A program made the position numbers and the translations under genes. From Sandaracinaceae bacterium (GTDB lineage Bacteria; Myxococcota_A; Polyangia; Polyangiales; Sandaracinaceae), in assembly GCA_004213565.1 (NCBI GenBank), contig SHBB01000001.1:1-64000 (forward strand): a stretch of 64,000 nucleotides of DNA, given 5' to 3'. A model generated the notes under the pieces. That model saw only the letters and a program-made list of their open reading frames with translations, was not told the origin of the DNA and did not search any database. Below, piece after piece: positions 43,132-51,734 of this stretch (position 1 is its first letter; each line of letters begins with the position of its first letter).

Positions 43132-44553
43132 ATGCATCACCTGTGGGAATCCGCTCTCTCGACGCTACGGGGCCGGCTCTCGGAAGAGAACTACCGGACC
43201 TGGCTCGAGCCCGTCCAGCTGGACCGGCTCGAGGGAGGGACGGTCACCCTGCGCATCCCGAACCGGTTCTACGCGGACTGGATCAGCACACACTACCTGG
43301 ACTTGATCCTGGAGTCGCTGAGCCACGAGTCCGGCGTGGAGCCGCTCGAGGTGGACTGGTTGGTCGACGAGAAGCTCCAGCAGATGCTCGACCGCCGCGC
43401 CGACGAGTCGCGGCGGGAGGAGGAGCAGGAGCGCGCCCAGGAGAAGCGCGCCGGGAGTGACCCGTCGCTGCGAGCGTTCCGGCACAGCGCGCCCCCGCCG
43501 CAGCCGCCGTCGCACCCCCCGGCCGACAGCGGGCTCAACCCGAAGTACCGCTTCGACAACTTCATCGTCGGCCCCTCGAACCAGCTCGCCCACGCCGCGA
43601 GCGTGGCCGCCGCCTCGAGCCCGGGCACCCGGTACAACCCGCTCTTCATCTACGGCGGCGTGGGGCTGGGCAAGACCCACCTCGTCAACGCGGTCGGTCA
43701 TCGGGTGCGTCAGGACAAGGCGGACGCGCGCGTCCTGTTCCTGAGCGCCGAGCGCTTCACCAACGAGTTCATCTGGGCGCTGCAGAACCACCGCATCGAC
43801 CAGTTCCGCGAGCGCTACCGCACCAGCTGCGACGTGCTCTGCATCGACGACATCCAGTTCCTCGCCGGCCGTGAACAGACGCAAGAAGAGTTCTTCCACA
43901 CCTTCAACGCGCTCTACCACGCCGACCGCCAGATCGTGGTCACCTCCGACGTCTATCCCCAGCAGATCAAGGAGATGGAGGAGCGCCTGATCAGCCGCTT
44001 CCAGTGGGGCCTCGTCGCCGACATCCAGGCGCCGGAGCTGGACACGAGGATCGCGATCCTCAAGAAGAAGGCGGAGCAGGAGCAGATCGCGCTCGACGAC
44101 GACGTCGCGCTGATCATCGCGCAGAAGGTGCAGAGCAACGTGCGCGAGCTCGAGGGCACGCTGCTGCGCCTCGCGGTCAAGGCCGAGCTGACGAAGCAGA
44201 CGATCGACGTCGACTTCGCCCGGGACGCGCTCGGCACCGTGGTGCCGCGGCTCGAGAAGCAGACGACGGTCGAGGACATCCAGCGCGCGACCTGCGAGTA
44301 CTTCAACCTGCGCCTGAGCGACCTGAAGTCGCATCGCCGCCACCGCGCCGTGAGCTTCCCGCGCATGGTCGCGATGTACGTCAGCCGTCAGCGCCTCAAG
44401 CTCAGCTACCCGGAGCTCGGTGACCGCTTCGGCGGCAAGGACCACACGACGGTCATGAGCGCGGTGAAGAAGATCGGCGGCCTGCTCGACAAGGACGACG
44501 AGGACGTGAAGAACGCCGTCGCCGCCATCGAGCGCAAGGTCGGCTTCAGCTGA
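43132..44553 (+). CDS. dnaA: Chromosomal replication initiator protein DnaA
   Basis: The ATG at 43132 gives 473 aa, with AACAGGA just before it; GTG 43087 would begin inside a DnaA box. Domain I is WESALSTLRGRLSEENYRTWLEPVQ. The Pro-rich domain II contains APPPQPPSHPP. The AAA+ domain III has Walker A GGVGLGKTH and Walker B VLCIDDIQFL. Domain IV has the DNA-binding SHRRHRAVSFPRMVAMYVSR and FGGKDHTTVMSAVKKI, the DnaA signature. It binds DnaA boxes at oriC and opens the duplex. A terminator follows. Confidence 0.97.
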   Translation: MHHLWESALSTLRGRLSEENYRTWLEPVQLDRLEGGTVTLRIPNRFYADWISTHYLDLILESLSHESGVEPLEVDWLVDEKLQQMLDRRADESRREEEQERAQEKRAGSDPSLRAFRHSAPPPQPPSHPPADSGLNPKYRFDNFIVGPSNQLAHAASVAAASSPGTRYNPLFIYGGVGLGKTHLVNAVGHRVRQDKADARVLFLSAERFTNEFIWALQNHRIDQFRERYRTSCDVLCIDDIQFLAGREQTQEEFFHTFNALYHADRQIVVTSDVYPQQIKEMEERLISRFQWGLVADIQAPELDTRIAILKKKAEQEQIALDDDVALIIAQKVQSNVRELEGTLLRLAVKAELTKQTIDVDFARDALGTVVPRLEKQTTVEDIQRATCEYFNLRLSDLKSHRRHRAVSFPRMVAMYVSRQRLKLSYPELGDRFGGKDHTTVMSAVKKIGGLLDKDDEDVKNAVAAIERKVGFS

Positions 44554-44590
44554 GCCGACTCCCGCTCCCCGGTTCCAGACCGGCCTCCAG

Positions 44591-44620
44591 AAGGGCGCGC
44601 CTCCGGGCGCGCCTTTCTTC
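44591..44620 (+). terminator. dnaA terminator
   Basis: AAGGGCGCGCC (44591-44601) pairs with GGCGCGCCTTT (44606-44616) around a TCCG loop, an 11-bp stem with one G-T pair. It is followed by CTTCGT. It lies 38 bp after the dnaA stop. Confidence 0.8.
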
Positions 44621-44690
44621 GTCCGTCCCTCCAGGGGCCCTCCTGGGCGGCTCCCACACGCCCGGGATAGCTGCTACCGTCCGCCCCCAC

Positions 44691-44999
44691 ATGGACGCCT
44701 CCCTCGCCCGCTGCCTGCTCGTCGCGAAGGTCCTCGCCGCCGACGGCATCATGACCGACGAGGAGCGCGCGTTCCTCGAGTCGAGCATGGACGCCCTCTC
44801 CCTCGACGAGGCGCAGCGTCAGCGCGTCCGGGACCTCGAGGGCTGGGACGAGGCGGAGCCCATCGTGGGGGCCCTCTCGGAGCCCGAGAAGCGCGCCTTC
44901 ATGGACGGTCTGGTCCAGGCGGTGCTCGCCGACGGCAAGGTGAGCCCGCACGAGATGCAGACGATCGAGAAGCTCTCGGCCGCGCTGGGGCTCGATTGA
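44691..44999 (+). CDS. TerB-like small acidic protein between dnaA and dnaN
   Basis: The 102-aa protein is all-helical and acidic, with the two TerB-type half motifs. The first is LLVAKVLAADGIMTDEERAFLE and the second is LVQAVLADGKVSPHEMQTIEKLSAALGL, each with A-D-G-x-x-x-x-x-E. TerB-like domains bind metal or lipids/proteins in tellurite-resistance and other membrane-associated systems. A role in replication is not known. The position between dnaA and dnaN is unusual and may be coincidental. A 384-bp leader of dnaN follows. Confidence 0.75.
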   Translation: MDASLARCLLVAKVLAADGIMTDEERAFLESSMDALSLDEAQRQRVRDLEGWDEAEPIVGALSEPEKRAFMDGLVQAVLADGKVSPHEMQTIEKLSAALGLD

Positions 45000-45383
45000 A
45001 GCGCTCGAACCCGACCCGAAATCTTCAACGATTTCGAGGCATCATCCTGACTACCAGGGGGCTCTTGCCTTCCCCTCGGGGGCTCTCTATACAGTCGAGC
45101 CTCGTCCGATCGGCCTGTGGACCGCGGGGGGGGAAACCTGGGGATGAACACCGGGAGCACATGGGGATGACTTCTCCCACACTGTGTCCCCGTTTTTGTC
45201 CACGGGTGGAGACGATGGATCGCGGTAACGATTTCGGGCGGTTGGCCGGATCGATCCCCAATCCACAAGACTTAAGACGACGACGGAATTGAATTTAAAG
45301 ATCCGAAAGGATCTTCTTCTGCGCGCTCGTGGATGTGGAAAGCCTCGGGCTGCACGCGAGAAGCTGGAAAGAGGCGAGGGACG
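45000..45383 (+). promoter_or_regulatory. dnaN leader with weak DnaA boxes and a GAAA-loop hairpin
   Basis: This 384-bp gap has no gene. It contains weak DnaA-like boxes TTGTCCACG (45196-45204) and CAATCCACA (45259-45267). It also has an AT-rich stretch GGAATTGAATTTAAAG (45285-45300). A perfect hairpin, AAGATCC-GAAA-GGATCTT, lies at 45298-45315. The AT-rich part and hairpin lie about 70 bp before dnaN and could be its promoter and 5' leader. The boxes could make it a second DnaA-binding or origin region. Confidence 0.5.
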
Positions 45384-46520
45384 ATGGAGCTCACGATCAG
45401 CAAGCGGAACTTCCTGCGTGGCTTGGCGCGAACCCACGGTGTCGCGGATCGGAAGAGCTCGATGCCGATCCTGTCGAACATCCTGCTGAGCACCGAGAGC
45501 ACGGGGACGCTCCGGCTCGCCGCGACGGATCTGTACCTGGGCGTCACGGCCACCGTGGAGGCGGACGTCACGACGGGCGGCTCCGTGGCGGTGGCGGCGA
45601 GGACGCTCTTCGACATCGTGAAGAATCTTCCCGAGGGCGAGGTGAAGTGGACCGTGGGCGCGAACAACGCCGCGGAGATTCGCTGCGGGAAGGTGAAATA
45701 CAAAATTCCCGGCATGCCCGGAGACGACTTCCCGCCCCTGCCGAGCCCCGGTCGGGCGGAGTTCGTGGAGCTGGACGCCGAGCAGGTCGGCGATCTCATC
45801 GGCAAGACCCAGTACTCGATGAGCACCGACGACACGCGGCCGCACCTGGCGGGCGCGCTCTTCGAGGGCGACGGCAAGCTCATGCGCATGGTGACCACCG
45901 ACGGTCACCGCCTCAGCAAGGCCGAGCACAAGCTCGACGGCTCGATGCTCAGCTTCACGATGCTCGTGCCCAACAAGGGCATCGGCGAGCTGAAGCGGCT
46001 GATCGACGACGCCAAGTCCGAGCACAAGAAGGGCGAGGGCGAGGCCGCCGCGGTCGGGGTGGCCACGACGGGCGGCAACGCGTTCTTCCGCGGCAAGGAC
46101 GTGCTCCTCAGCGTGAAGCTGGCCGACGAGCAGTTCCCGCCCTACTCCAAGGTCATTCCGCAGCAGCAGAGCAAGCGGGTGATATGCGCGCGCAGCAGCC
46201 TCATCGACTCTCTCCGCCGGATCAGCCTGGTCTCGAGCGACAAGAGCGGCGGGGTGCGGCTGACGATCGAGCCGGGCACGCTGCGCATCGTCAGCGAGAA
46301 CCCGGACGTGGGCGAGGGCAGCGAGGAGCTGGACGTCGACTACGCGGGCGACGCGCTGACGGTCGGCTTCAACGCCCGGTACATCCTCGACGTGCTCGGC
46401 GCGCTCGACGACGACGAGGTGGCGCTGGAGCTGAGCGGCGAGCTCGACCCCGGTGTGGTCAAGCCGGCGGGCGACGCGGCGGCGAGCTTCGTCGGCGTCG
46501 TGATGCCGATGCGCATCTGA
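45384..46520 (+). CDS. dnaN: DNA polymerase III beta subunit (sliding clamp)
   Basis: The 378-aa protein starts at ATG 45384 after GAGGCGAGGG. It has the start MELTISKRNFLRGLARTHGV, SMPILSNILL, a TDLYLGVTATVEADV strand and the conserved end SFVGVVMPMRI. The three-domain clamp length is normal (about 370 aa). A short Lys/Glu/Gly insert (AKSEHKKGEGEAAAVGV) near residues 213-229 is an extra loop. It encircles DNA and tethers polymerase III. It is followed 14 bp later by recF. Confidence 0.95.
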   Translation: MELTISKRNFLRGLARTHGVADRKSSMPILSNILLSTESTGTLRLAATDLYLGVTATVEADVTTGGSVAVAARTLFDIVKNLPEGEVKWTVGANNAAEIRCGKVKYKIPGMPGDDFPPLPSPGRAEFVELDAEQVGDLIGKTQYSMSTDDTRPHLAGALFEGDGKLMRMVTTDGHRLSKAEHKLDGSMLSFTMLVPNKGIGELKRLIDDAKSEHKKGEGEAAAVGVATTGGNAFFRGKDVLLSVKLADEQFPPYSKVIPQQQSKRVICARSSLIDSLRRISLVSSDKSGGVRLTIEPGTLRIVSENPDVGEGSEELDVDYAGDALTVGFNARYILDVLGALDDDEVALELSGELDPGVVKPAGDAAASFVGVVMPMRI

Positions 46521-46534
46521 CGGGCGCCAGGCCC

Positions 46535-47650
46535 ATGGACGAGCGAAGGCCGGCCCTGCGACTGACGCGGCTGGCTCTCCGCGGCTGGCGCAACCTCGCC
46601 GATCTCGATCTGAGCCCCGGGGCGCGCTTCAACGTGCTCGGGGGCGACAACGGGCAGGGCAAGTCCAACCTGCTCGAAGCCATCTACTACCTCGGGGCGC
46701 TCAAGAGCTTCCGCCTGGCGGGCCGCGAGGACCTGATCGGGCGGGACCGGGACCAGGCGCTGGTCGCCGCCCGCTTCGACGCGAGCCCGGCGCCCATCAC
46801 GACGAAGGTGCGGCTCGATCGGCGCAAGGCCCGCGCGCTGTCGTTCGAGGGCAAGCGGCCCCGCTCCACCGCGGCCTGGGTCTCGTCGCTCCAGATGGTG
46901 CTCTTCCACCCGGGCGACCTCGCGCTCGCCAGCGGCTCCCCCGAGGGGCGGCGCGGGTTCCTCGATCGCATCCTCGAGCAGCTCGACCCGACCTACGCCC
47001 GGACCCTGGCCAGCTATGGCAAGGCATTGCGGAGCCGTAACCGCCTCCTGAAGCGCGAGGACGGGGATCGCCGGGGGGTCACCTCATATGACGCGCTCCT
47101 GGCCTCTGCGGGCGCCGTGGTGGGCCAGTGCCGGGCTCGCCTGATCGAGGAGCTGGCCCCGCTCGCCGAGTCCGCCTTCGAGGAGGTGGCCGGTCAGGAG
47201 CTCCCGCTCAGCGTGGCGTATCGACCGCGAGTCGAGCCGGAGGTCGAGGCCATCCGCGAGGCGCTCGCCCGCTCGCTGCAGAAGGACTTCGCGCGCGGGT
47301 TCACCGCGGAGGGGCCGCACGGCGACGATCTCTCGCTGACGGTGCACGCCGATCGGGGCGCCCGTCATCACGCGTCGCAGGGCCAGCACCGGATGATGGT
47401 GCTCGCCCTCAAGGTGGCGGAGCTCGAGGTGCTCTCGCGGCGCGTGGGGCGCGTGCCGATCCTGCTCCTGGACGACGTCTCGAGCGAGCTGGACAAGACC
47501 CGCAACCGGCGCCTGTTCGCCTACCTCGACCGGCTGGGCGGCCAGGTCTTCCTCACCACCACGCACCCGGAGCTGATCCGCCTCGAGGGGAGCCGCACCG
47601 ACCTGCTGGTCCGAGAGGGCCACGTCGAGGCGCCCGAGGCCCCGGCGTGA
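46535..47650 (+). CDS. recF: DNA replication and repair protein RecF
   Basis: The 371-aa protein starts at ATG 46535. It has the opening RLTRLALRGWRNLADLDL, Walker A NVLGGDNGQGKSNLLEAIYYL, VLFHPGDLALASGSPEGRR(G)FLD, the ABC-type signature region HASQGQHRMMVLALK, and Walker B ILLLDDVSSELD. RecF loads RecA at gaps with RecO and RecR. The order dnaN-recF is conserved in bacteria. Its stop overlaps the next start (GTGA). Confidence 0.94.
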   Translation: MDERRPALRLTRLALRGWRNLADLDLSPGARFNVLGGDNGQGKSNLLEAIYYLGALKSFRLAGREDLIGRDRDQALVAARFDASPAPITTKVRLDRRKARALSFEGKRPRSTAAWVSSLQMVLFHPGDLALASGSPEGRRGFLDRILEQLDPTYARTLASYGKALRSRNRLLKREDGDRRGVTSYDALLASAGAVVGQCRARLIEELAPLAESAFEEVAGQELPLSVAYRPRVEPEVEAIREALARSLQKDFARGFTAEGPHGDDLSLTVHADRGARHHASQGQHRMMVLALKVAELEVLSRRVGRVPILLLDDVSSELDKTRNRRLFAYLDRLGGQVFLTTTHPELIRLEGSRTDLLVREGHVEAPEAPA

Positions 47651-50094
47651 AGCGCCTCTACGACTCGCTCCCTCGATGGCGCCGACCCGTGCTGGTGGCG
47701 CTGGCGCTCCTGAGCGCGGCGCTGATGAGCCAGATCCCCGAGCTCGAGGCCGTCTTCGCGCCCGAGGAGCTCGTCCCGGCCCGGCCCGAGGAGGCCGCCC
47801 TCGCCGAGCGCGCCTTCGGCGGCTTCACGGGGCGCGAGGAGCCGCTCCTCGTCGTGCTCGAGGCTCCGGACGCGCTCGACCCCGTGGTGCTGGGCTACCT
47901 GCACACGGCGGCGCGCCATTTTCAGAGCCGACCCTGGGCCGCGCGCGTGGACGGGCTCACGGTCACCGCGCTCCCGCACGCCCCCAGGGCCGAGGCGGTG
48001 GGACTGGACGAGCTCGACGAGGCAGATCCGGCGACGGATCCCGAGACCGAGGACGCGCTCAGCGACATCGTCGGCTCCGAGCCGACCCGCTTCCCGATGG
48101 GGCTCGCCTCGCTCTCTCGCGGCGCCCCCGCGCTCGGCCCGCTGGTGGAGGGCGACGACCTCGACGAGGCAGAGCGCGCGGCCATCGTCGAGGCGGTCGA
48201 GAGCGGCGTGCTCGATCGGCGCCTGATCGACGCGGAGCGGCGCGTGACCCAGCTCGTCGTCGCGCCCCGCCCGATGGACGAAGACGCGGCCCGCGCGGCG
48301 GTGGAGGAGACCGAGGCCTGGTTGGCTGGCCACCCTCCGCCGGACCGAGTGACCGCGCGCGTCGGAGGCCTGCCGGCCGTGCGCGTGGCCATGATCGAGG
48401 CGCTCGAGGACGACCAGGTGCTGCTCGTGGGCCTCGCCGTGATGGGCAGCCTGATCGTCTTGATCATCGGCTTCCGCTCCTGGGCGGGGGTGCTCTTGCC
48501 GCTCGGCGCGGCGGGCATGACGGCGGGCATGACCGTGGGCGCCATGGCGTGGCTCGGCGAGCCGCTGAACCTGCTCAACAACGTCGTGCCGCCGCTGCTG
48601 ATCACGATCGGGCTCGGCGACGCGGTGCACCTGCTGGTGCGTCACCGCGAAGAGCTCCGCCGGGATCCGGATCGCATCGCGGCCGCGCGGCGGACCATGC
48701 GCGCGATGGTCGGGGCGTGCTTTTTGACCTCGGCCACCACCGCGGTGGGGTTCGGCTCGCTCGCGATCAGCGAGACGGGCGTGCTCCGCCGCTTCGGGAT
48801 CACCGCGGCGCTGGGCGTCATGCTCGCGTACCTCGTCACGGTGCTCTTCCTGCCCGCCGCCCTGCCGGACTTCCGGGTGACGGTCCGCGAGTCTCGCCCC
48901 CGCATGGCGCTCGAGACCTGGATCCCGCGCCTGGCCGCGGCCGTCTCGCGGCGCTCGGGCTGGGTCATCGGGGGCAGCTGCGCGCTCCTGCTCCTCTCGG
49001 TCGCCACGGCCGGCCGGCTCCGCGTGGACAGCGCGCTCCTCGACCAGCTCCCGCCCGACTCGGACACGGCCCGCACGGCGGCGCTCCTCGAGGACCGACT
49101 CGGTGGGGTGCGGGTGCTCGAGGTCGGGTTGATGGGCGCGCCCGGTCGCTATCGCAGCGCGGAGGGGCTCCGGGAGCTGGACGCGCTCGAGCGATGGCTC
49201 GCCGAGCAGCCCCACGTCCTGCGCGTGAGCGGCGCGGCGGGGCTGACGGGCTCGCTCTGGGCCTGGATCGACGAGGGCGACGACCGGCCCGACGCGCTCG
49301 CGGACGACGGCCGCGCGCAGGGCCTGGCCGCGCTCGCCGCCCACTCCGCCCCCGAGCGCTGGGCGACCTACGTCAGCGCCGACGGCGGGCGCGCCCGGGT
49401 CGAGGTGCGCCTCGCCGACGCCGGGGAGCGCGCGCTCAATCAGCTGCTCGACCGGGCCGAGGCGCGCGGCCGAGAGCTGCCCGAGGCGGAGCTGGTGCTG
49501 GGCGGCGAGGCGGTCCGCTCCGCGCGCGGGCTCGAGCGGCTGGTCGGCGAGCTGGTGGTGAGCCTCGCGGCGGCGGTCCTGATCATCTTCGTGCTGCTCG
49601 GTCTGCTCCTGCGGAGCGTTCGGCTCGGGTTGATCAGCGTCCTGCCCAACGTCCTGCCGCTGACGCTGACCCTCGCCTGGATGGCCCTCCGCGGCATCCC
49701 GCTGCACGCCGCGACGGCCATCGTGTTCACCGTCAGCATCGGCCTCGCGGTGGATGGCACCGTGCACATCCTCGCGCGCTACCGGGAGGAGATCTCGGAG
49801 GGGCAACGTCGCATGCGGGGAATGATCCTCGCCATGCGCGGCAGCGGGCGCGCGGTGGTGATCGGCGCGATGACGCTGCTCCTCGGCTTCCTCGCGCTCC
49901 TGTTCGGATCCTTCGTGCCGATCCGTCTGTTCGCCGAGCTGTCGGTCGTCGCGATCGGCACGTCGCTCCTGGCGGAGCTCATCTTGCTCCCCGCGCTGCT
50001 CGCCCGCTTCGGACCGACCGAGGTCACGGGCCGCGCGATGGTGCGCACCAAGCTCGAGCACTCGGGCGAGGCGCGGTCCCCCTACGCGCGCTGA
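47647..50094 (+). CDS. MMPL/RND-superfamily transporter
   Basis: The 815-aa protein starts at GTG 47647, overlapping the recF stop. Two repeats each carry one helix, a large periplasmic loop, then five helices. The first bundle has LVGLAVMGSLIVLIIGFRSW and PPLLITIGLGDAVHLLVRHREE. The second has VVSLAAAVLIIFVLLGLLLR and VFTVSIGLAVDGTVHILARYREE. The G-x-x-D dyad in both fits MMPL-type exporters of lipids or hopanoids (HpnN-like). It sits where gyrB often follows recF, so it is unrelated to replication unless only by co-expression. Confidence 0.85.
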   Translation: MKRLYDSLPRWRRPVLVALALLSAALMSQIPELEAVFAPEELVPARPEEAALAERAFGGFTGREEPLLVVLEAPDALDPVVLGYLHTAARHFQSRPWAARVDGLTVTALPHAPRAEAVGLDELDEADPATDPETEDALSDIVGSEPTRFPMGLASLSRGAPALGPLVEGDDLDEAERAAIVEAVESGVLDRRLIDAERRVTQLVVAPRPMDEDAARAAVEETEAWLAGHPPPDRVTARVGGLPAVRVAMIEALEDDQVLLVGLAVMGSLIVLIIGFRSWAGVLLPLGAAGMTAGMTVGAMAWLGEPLNLLNNVVPPLLITIGLGDAVHLLVRHREELRRDPDRIAAARRTMRAMVGACFLTSATTAVGFGSLAISETGVLRRFGITAALGVMLAYLVTVLFLPAALPDFRVTVRESRPRMALETWIPRLAAAVSRRSGWVIGGSCALLLLSVATAGRLRVDSALLDQLPPDSDTARTAALLEDRLGGVRVLEVGLMGAPGRYRSAEGLRELDALERWLAEQPHVLRVSGAAGLTGSLWAWIDEGDDRPDALADDGRAQGLAALAAHSAPERWATYVSADGGRARVEVRLADAGERALNQLLDRAEARGRELPEAELVLGGEAVRSARGLERLVGELVVSLAAAVLIIFVLLGLLLRSVRLGLISVLPNVLPLTLTLAWMALRGIPLHAATAIVFTVSIGLAVDGTVHILARYREEISEGQRRMRGMILAMRGSGRAVVIGAMTLLLGFLALLFGSFVPIRLFAELSVVAIGTSLLAELILLPALLARFGPTEVTGRAMVRTKLEHSGEARSPYAR

Positions 50095-50097
50095 GCC

Positions 50098-50859
50098 TCA
50101 GCCGTCGGTCCCGCAGTACACGTTCTCCTGCGTGCGCGCCCGGCAGGTCTTGCCGAGCACGGGGCCGAGGCAGATCGACGAGGCGCACTCGTCCTCCCAG
50201 GTGCACGACGAGCCGGTCGGCTCACCGCTTCCGCAGCGGCGGGGCATGAAGCCGCCCGCGTGCTCACAGCGGAGTGAGGCGCACTCGAGCCCGTAGCGGC
50301 AGACCTCGCCGTCGCGGAGCGCGTCCACGCAGAGCCAGCGGTCGCCGCTCTGCTGGCAGATCTGATCCTTGCGCTCACACGCGAGGTTCGCGACGAGGAA
50401 GTCGATCTCCATCATGCCCCGCGGCGTGCACTCTCCGCCGCCCGGGATCGAGCCTCGCGCCGGGCCGTAGAAGCCTTCGCGCGAGATGTACCAGTCGGCG
50501 ACGTCCGGGTCGCAAGTCGCGGCGAGCGCCGACCCGCTCGCCACCGCGCGCCCCGCCGCCTCCGCGTCCCACGTGATGCGGTCGTCGGCGATGATCGCCC
50601 CGAAGGCCGCTCCACACGCCATCTGGAGCTGTCGTGTGCAGGCCTCGACATCGAAGGACGGATCATCGCAGCAGTCCGCCCCTCGCGCTTCGCACGCCGT
50701 TCGCGCGAAGGCCGGGCAGTAGTCGTCTCGCTCGACCCGGGGCACGCTGGCGTCGGCGCCCCCGTCCATGCCATCCCCAGGGACGAGGTGCCCGGACGGG
50801 TCGTTGACGAGCGAGCAGGCGCTCGCGAGCAGGATCGGCAGCAGGATGACGGCGCGCAT
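50098..50859 (-). CDS. Cysteine-rich lipoprotein
   Basis: The 253-aa protein starts at ATG 50859, sharing its A with the upstream stop (TGATG). It has GGGAG upstream and lipobox LLASAC (Cys15). The mature protein has about two dozen cysteines in short modules (FARTACEARGADCCDD, GSSCTWEDECASSICLG, LACERKDQICQQSG). No enzyme motif is visible. It resembles the lipoprotein at 261-1142 in style. It is the last gene of a three-gene overlapping set with a TPR-like protein and an FHA-GGDEF protein. Confidence 0.72.
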   Translation of the reverse strand: MRAVILLPILLASACSLVNDPSGHLVPGDGMDGGADASVPRVERDDYCPAFARTACEARGADCCDDPSFDVEACTRQLQMACGAAFGAIIADDRITWDAEAAGRAVASGSALAATCDPDVADWYISREGFYGPARGSIPGGGECTPRGMMEIDFLVANLACERKDQICQQSGDRWLCVDALRDGEVCRYGLECASLRCEHAGGFMPRRCGSGEPTGSSCTWEDECASSICLGPVLGKTCRARTQENVYCGTDG

Positions 50860-51734
50860 CAGAAGCTCCCTCCCGCCGCGAGCCCGCCCGCGACGGGGCT
50901 CGCCCAGGGGGTGATCCAGGCCGCGTCGGTCGCGCTCGCCTCGGGCGGCAGGGCGAAGAGGAGGATGACGCCCGTGATCCCCGCCGCGGCGGCCGCGATC
51001 CAGCTGACGTCGGCGACGGTGTTGTAGAGGCGCAGCGTCTCGACGCGGCTCTCGGTGCAGGTGGTGGTCGGGTTGTCGCGCCCGCACTCCGAGGCGAGGC
51101 TCGCGTCCTCCGCCTCGCTCAGCCCGGCGAAGACCCCGAAGCTCGCCGCGAGCACGCCGGCGCCGATGAGCACGCCGATCCCCGCCGGGTGCACGCCCGA
51201 GGCCGGCTCCGGGGGCGGGGGCGGCGCGAGGTCGCGGTTGGTCAGTCGCTCTTCGCGCTCTTCGCGCTGGTCCGCGTCGCGCGCCGCGCGCTCCCGCTCG
51301 AGCTCGGCTTCGGCCTGCGCCGCGCGCTCCTCCGCCACGCGGGCCTCCAGCCGCGCGAGCCGAGCGCTCAAGGCGTCTCGGCGGTCGGGCTCGACGTCGC
51401 CCTCCTCGAGGTAGCGCTCGAGGGCCTCCGCGGCCTCCGCCAGCACGCCGCCGCGCTCGAGCGCGGAGTAGACGTTGAAGAGCAGGTCGGGGTGACCGGT
51501 CAGCGCGTGGGCGCGCCGGAACTCCGCCGCCGCCCGCGCGTAGTCGCCGGTGTCGAAGGCGGCGGTCCCGGCCTCGAAGTGGGCCTGGGCCTCCGCGCGG
51601 CGGTCGGGGTCGAGCGCCTCGTCCTGGGCGGCGGCCGGGCTGGCCAGGGCGCAGACGAGCGAGAAGAGCGAGGCGAACCGAAGCGCGAATCGAAGCACGA
51701 GCGCAGGGTACTGGATGACGCGCGCGTGCGTCAT
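50859..51734 (-). CDS. TPR/coiled-coil periplasmic protein with C-terminal membrane helices
   Basis: The 291-aa protein starts at ATG 51734 and overlaps the diguanylate cyclase gene (ATGA). The signal peptide covers about 1-36 (FASLFSLVCALASPAAAQ). TPR-like helices follow (AHFEAGTAAFDTGDYARAAAEFRRAH, LLFNVYSALERGGVLAEAAEALERYL). A strongly charged Ala/Glu/Arg coiled coil lies near 125-165. A Pro-rich linker precedes two hydrophobic segments (IGVLIGAGVLAASFGVFAGL, ISWIAAAAAGITGVILLFAL-like). Similar TPR-plus-helix proteins are common in Myxococcota. The function is unknown. Confidence 0.65.
   Translation of the reverse strand: MTHARVIQYPALVLRFALRFASLFSLVCALASPAAAQDEALDPDRRAEAQAHFEAGTAAFDTGDYARAAAEFRRAHALTGHPDLLFNVYSALERGGVLAEAAEALERYLEEGDVEPDRRDALSARLARLEARVAEERAAQAEAELERERAARDADQREEREERLTNRDLAPPPPPEPASGVHPAGIGVLIGAGVLAASFGVFAGLSEAEDASLASECGRDNPTTTCTESRVETLRLYNTVADVSWIAAAAAGITGVILLFALPPEASATDAAWITPWASPVAGGLAAGGSF

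Noticed and set aside
45000-45383. dnaN leader as the main oriC
   Set aside because: Its DnaA-like boxes have two or more mismatches each, while the gap before dnaA has three boxes with only one mismatch. It is kept as an alternative, not as the main call.
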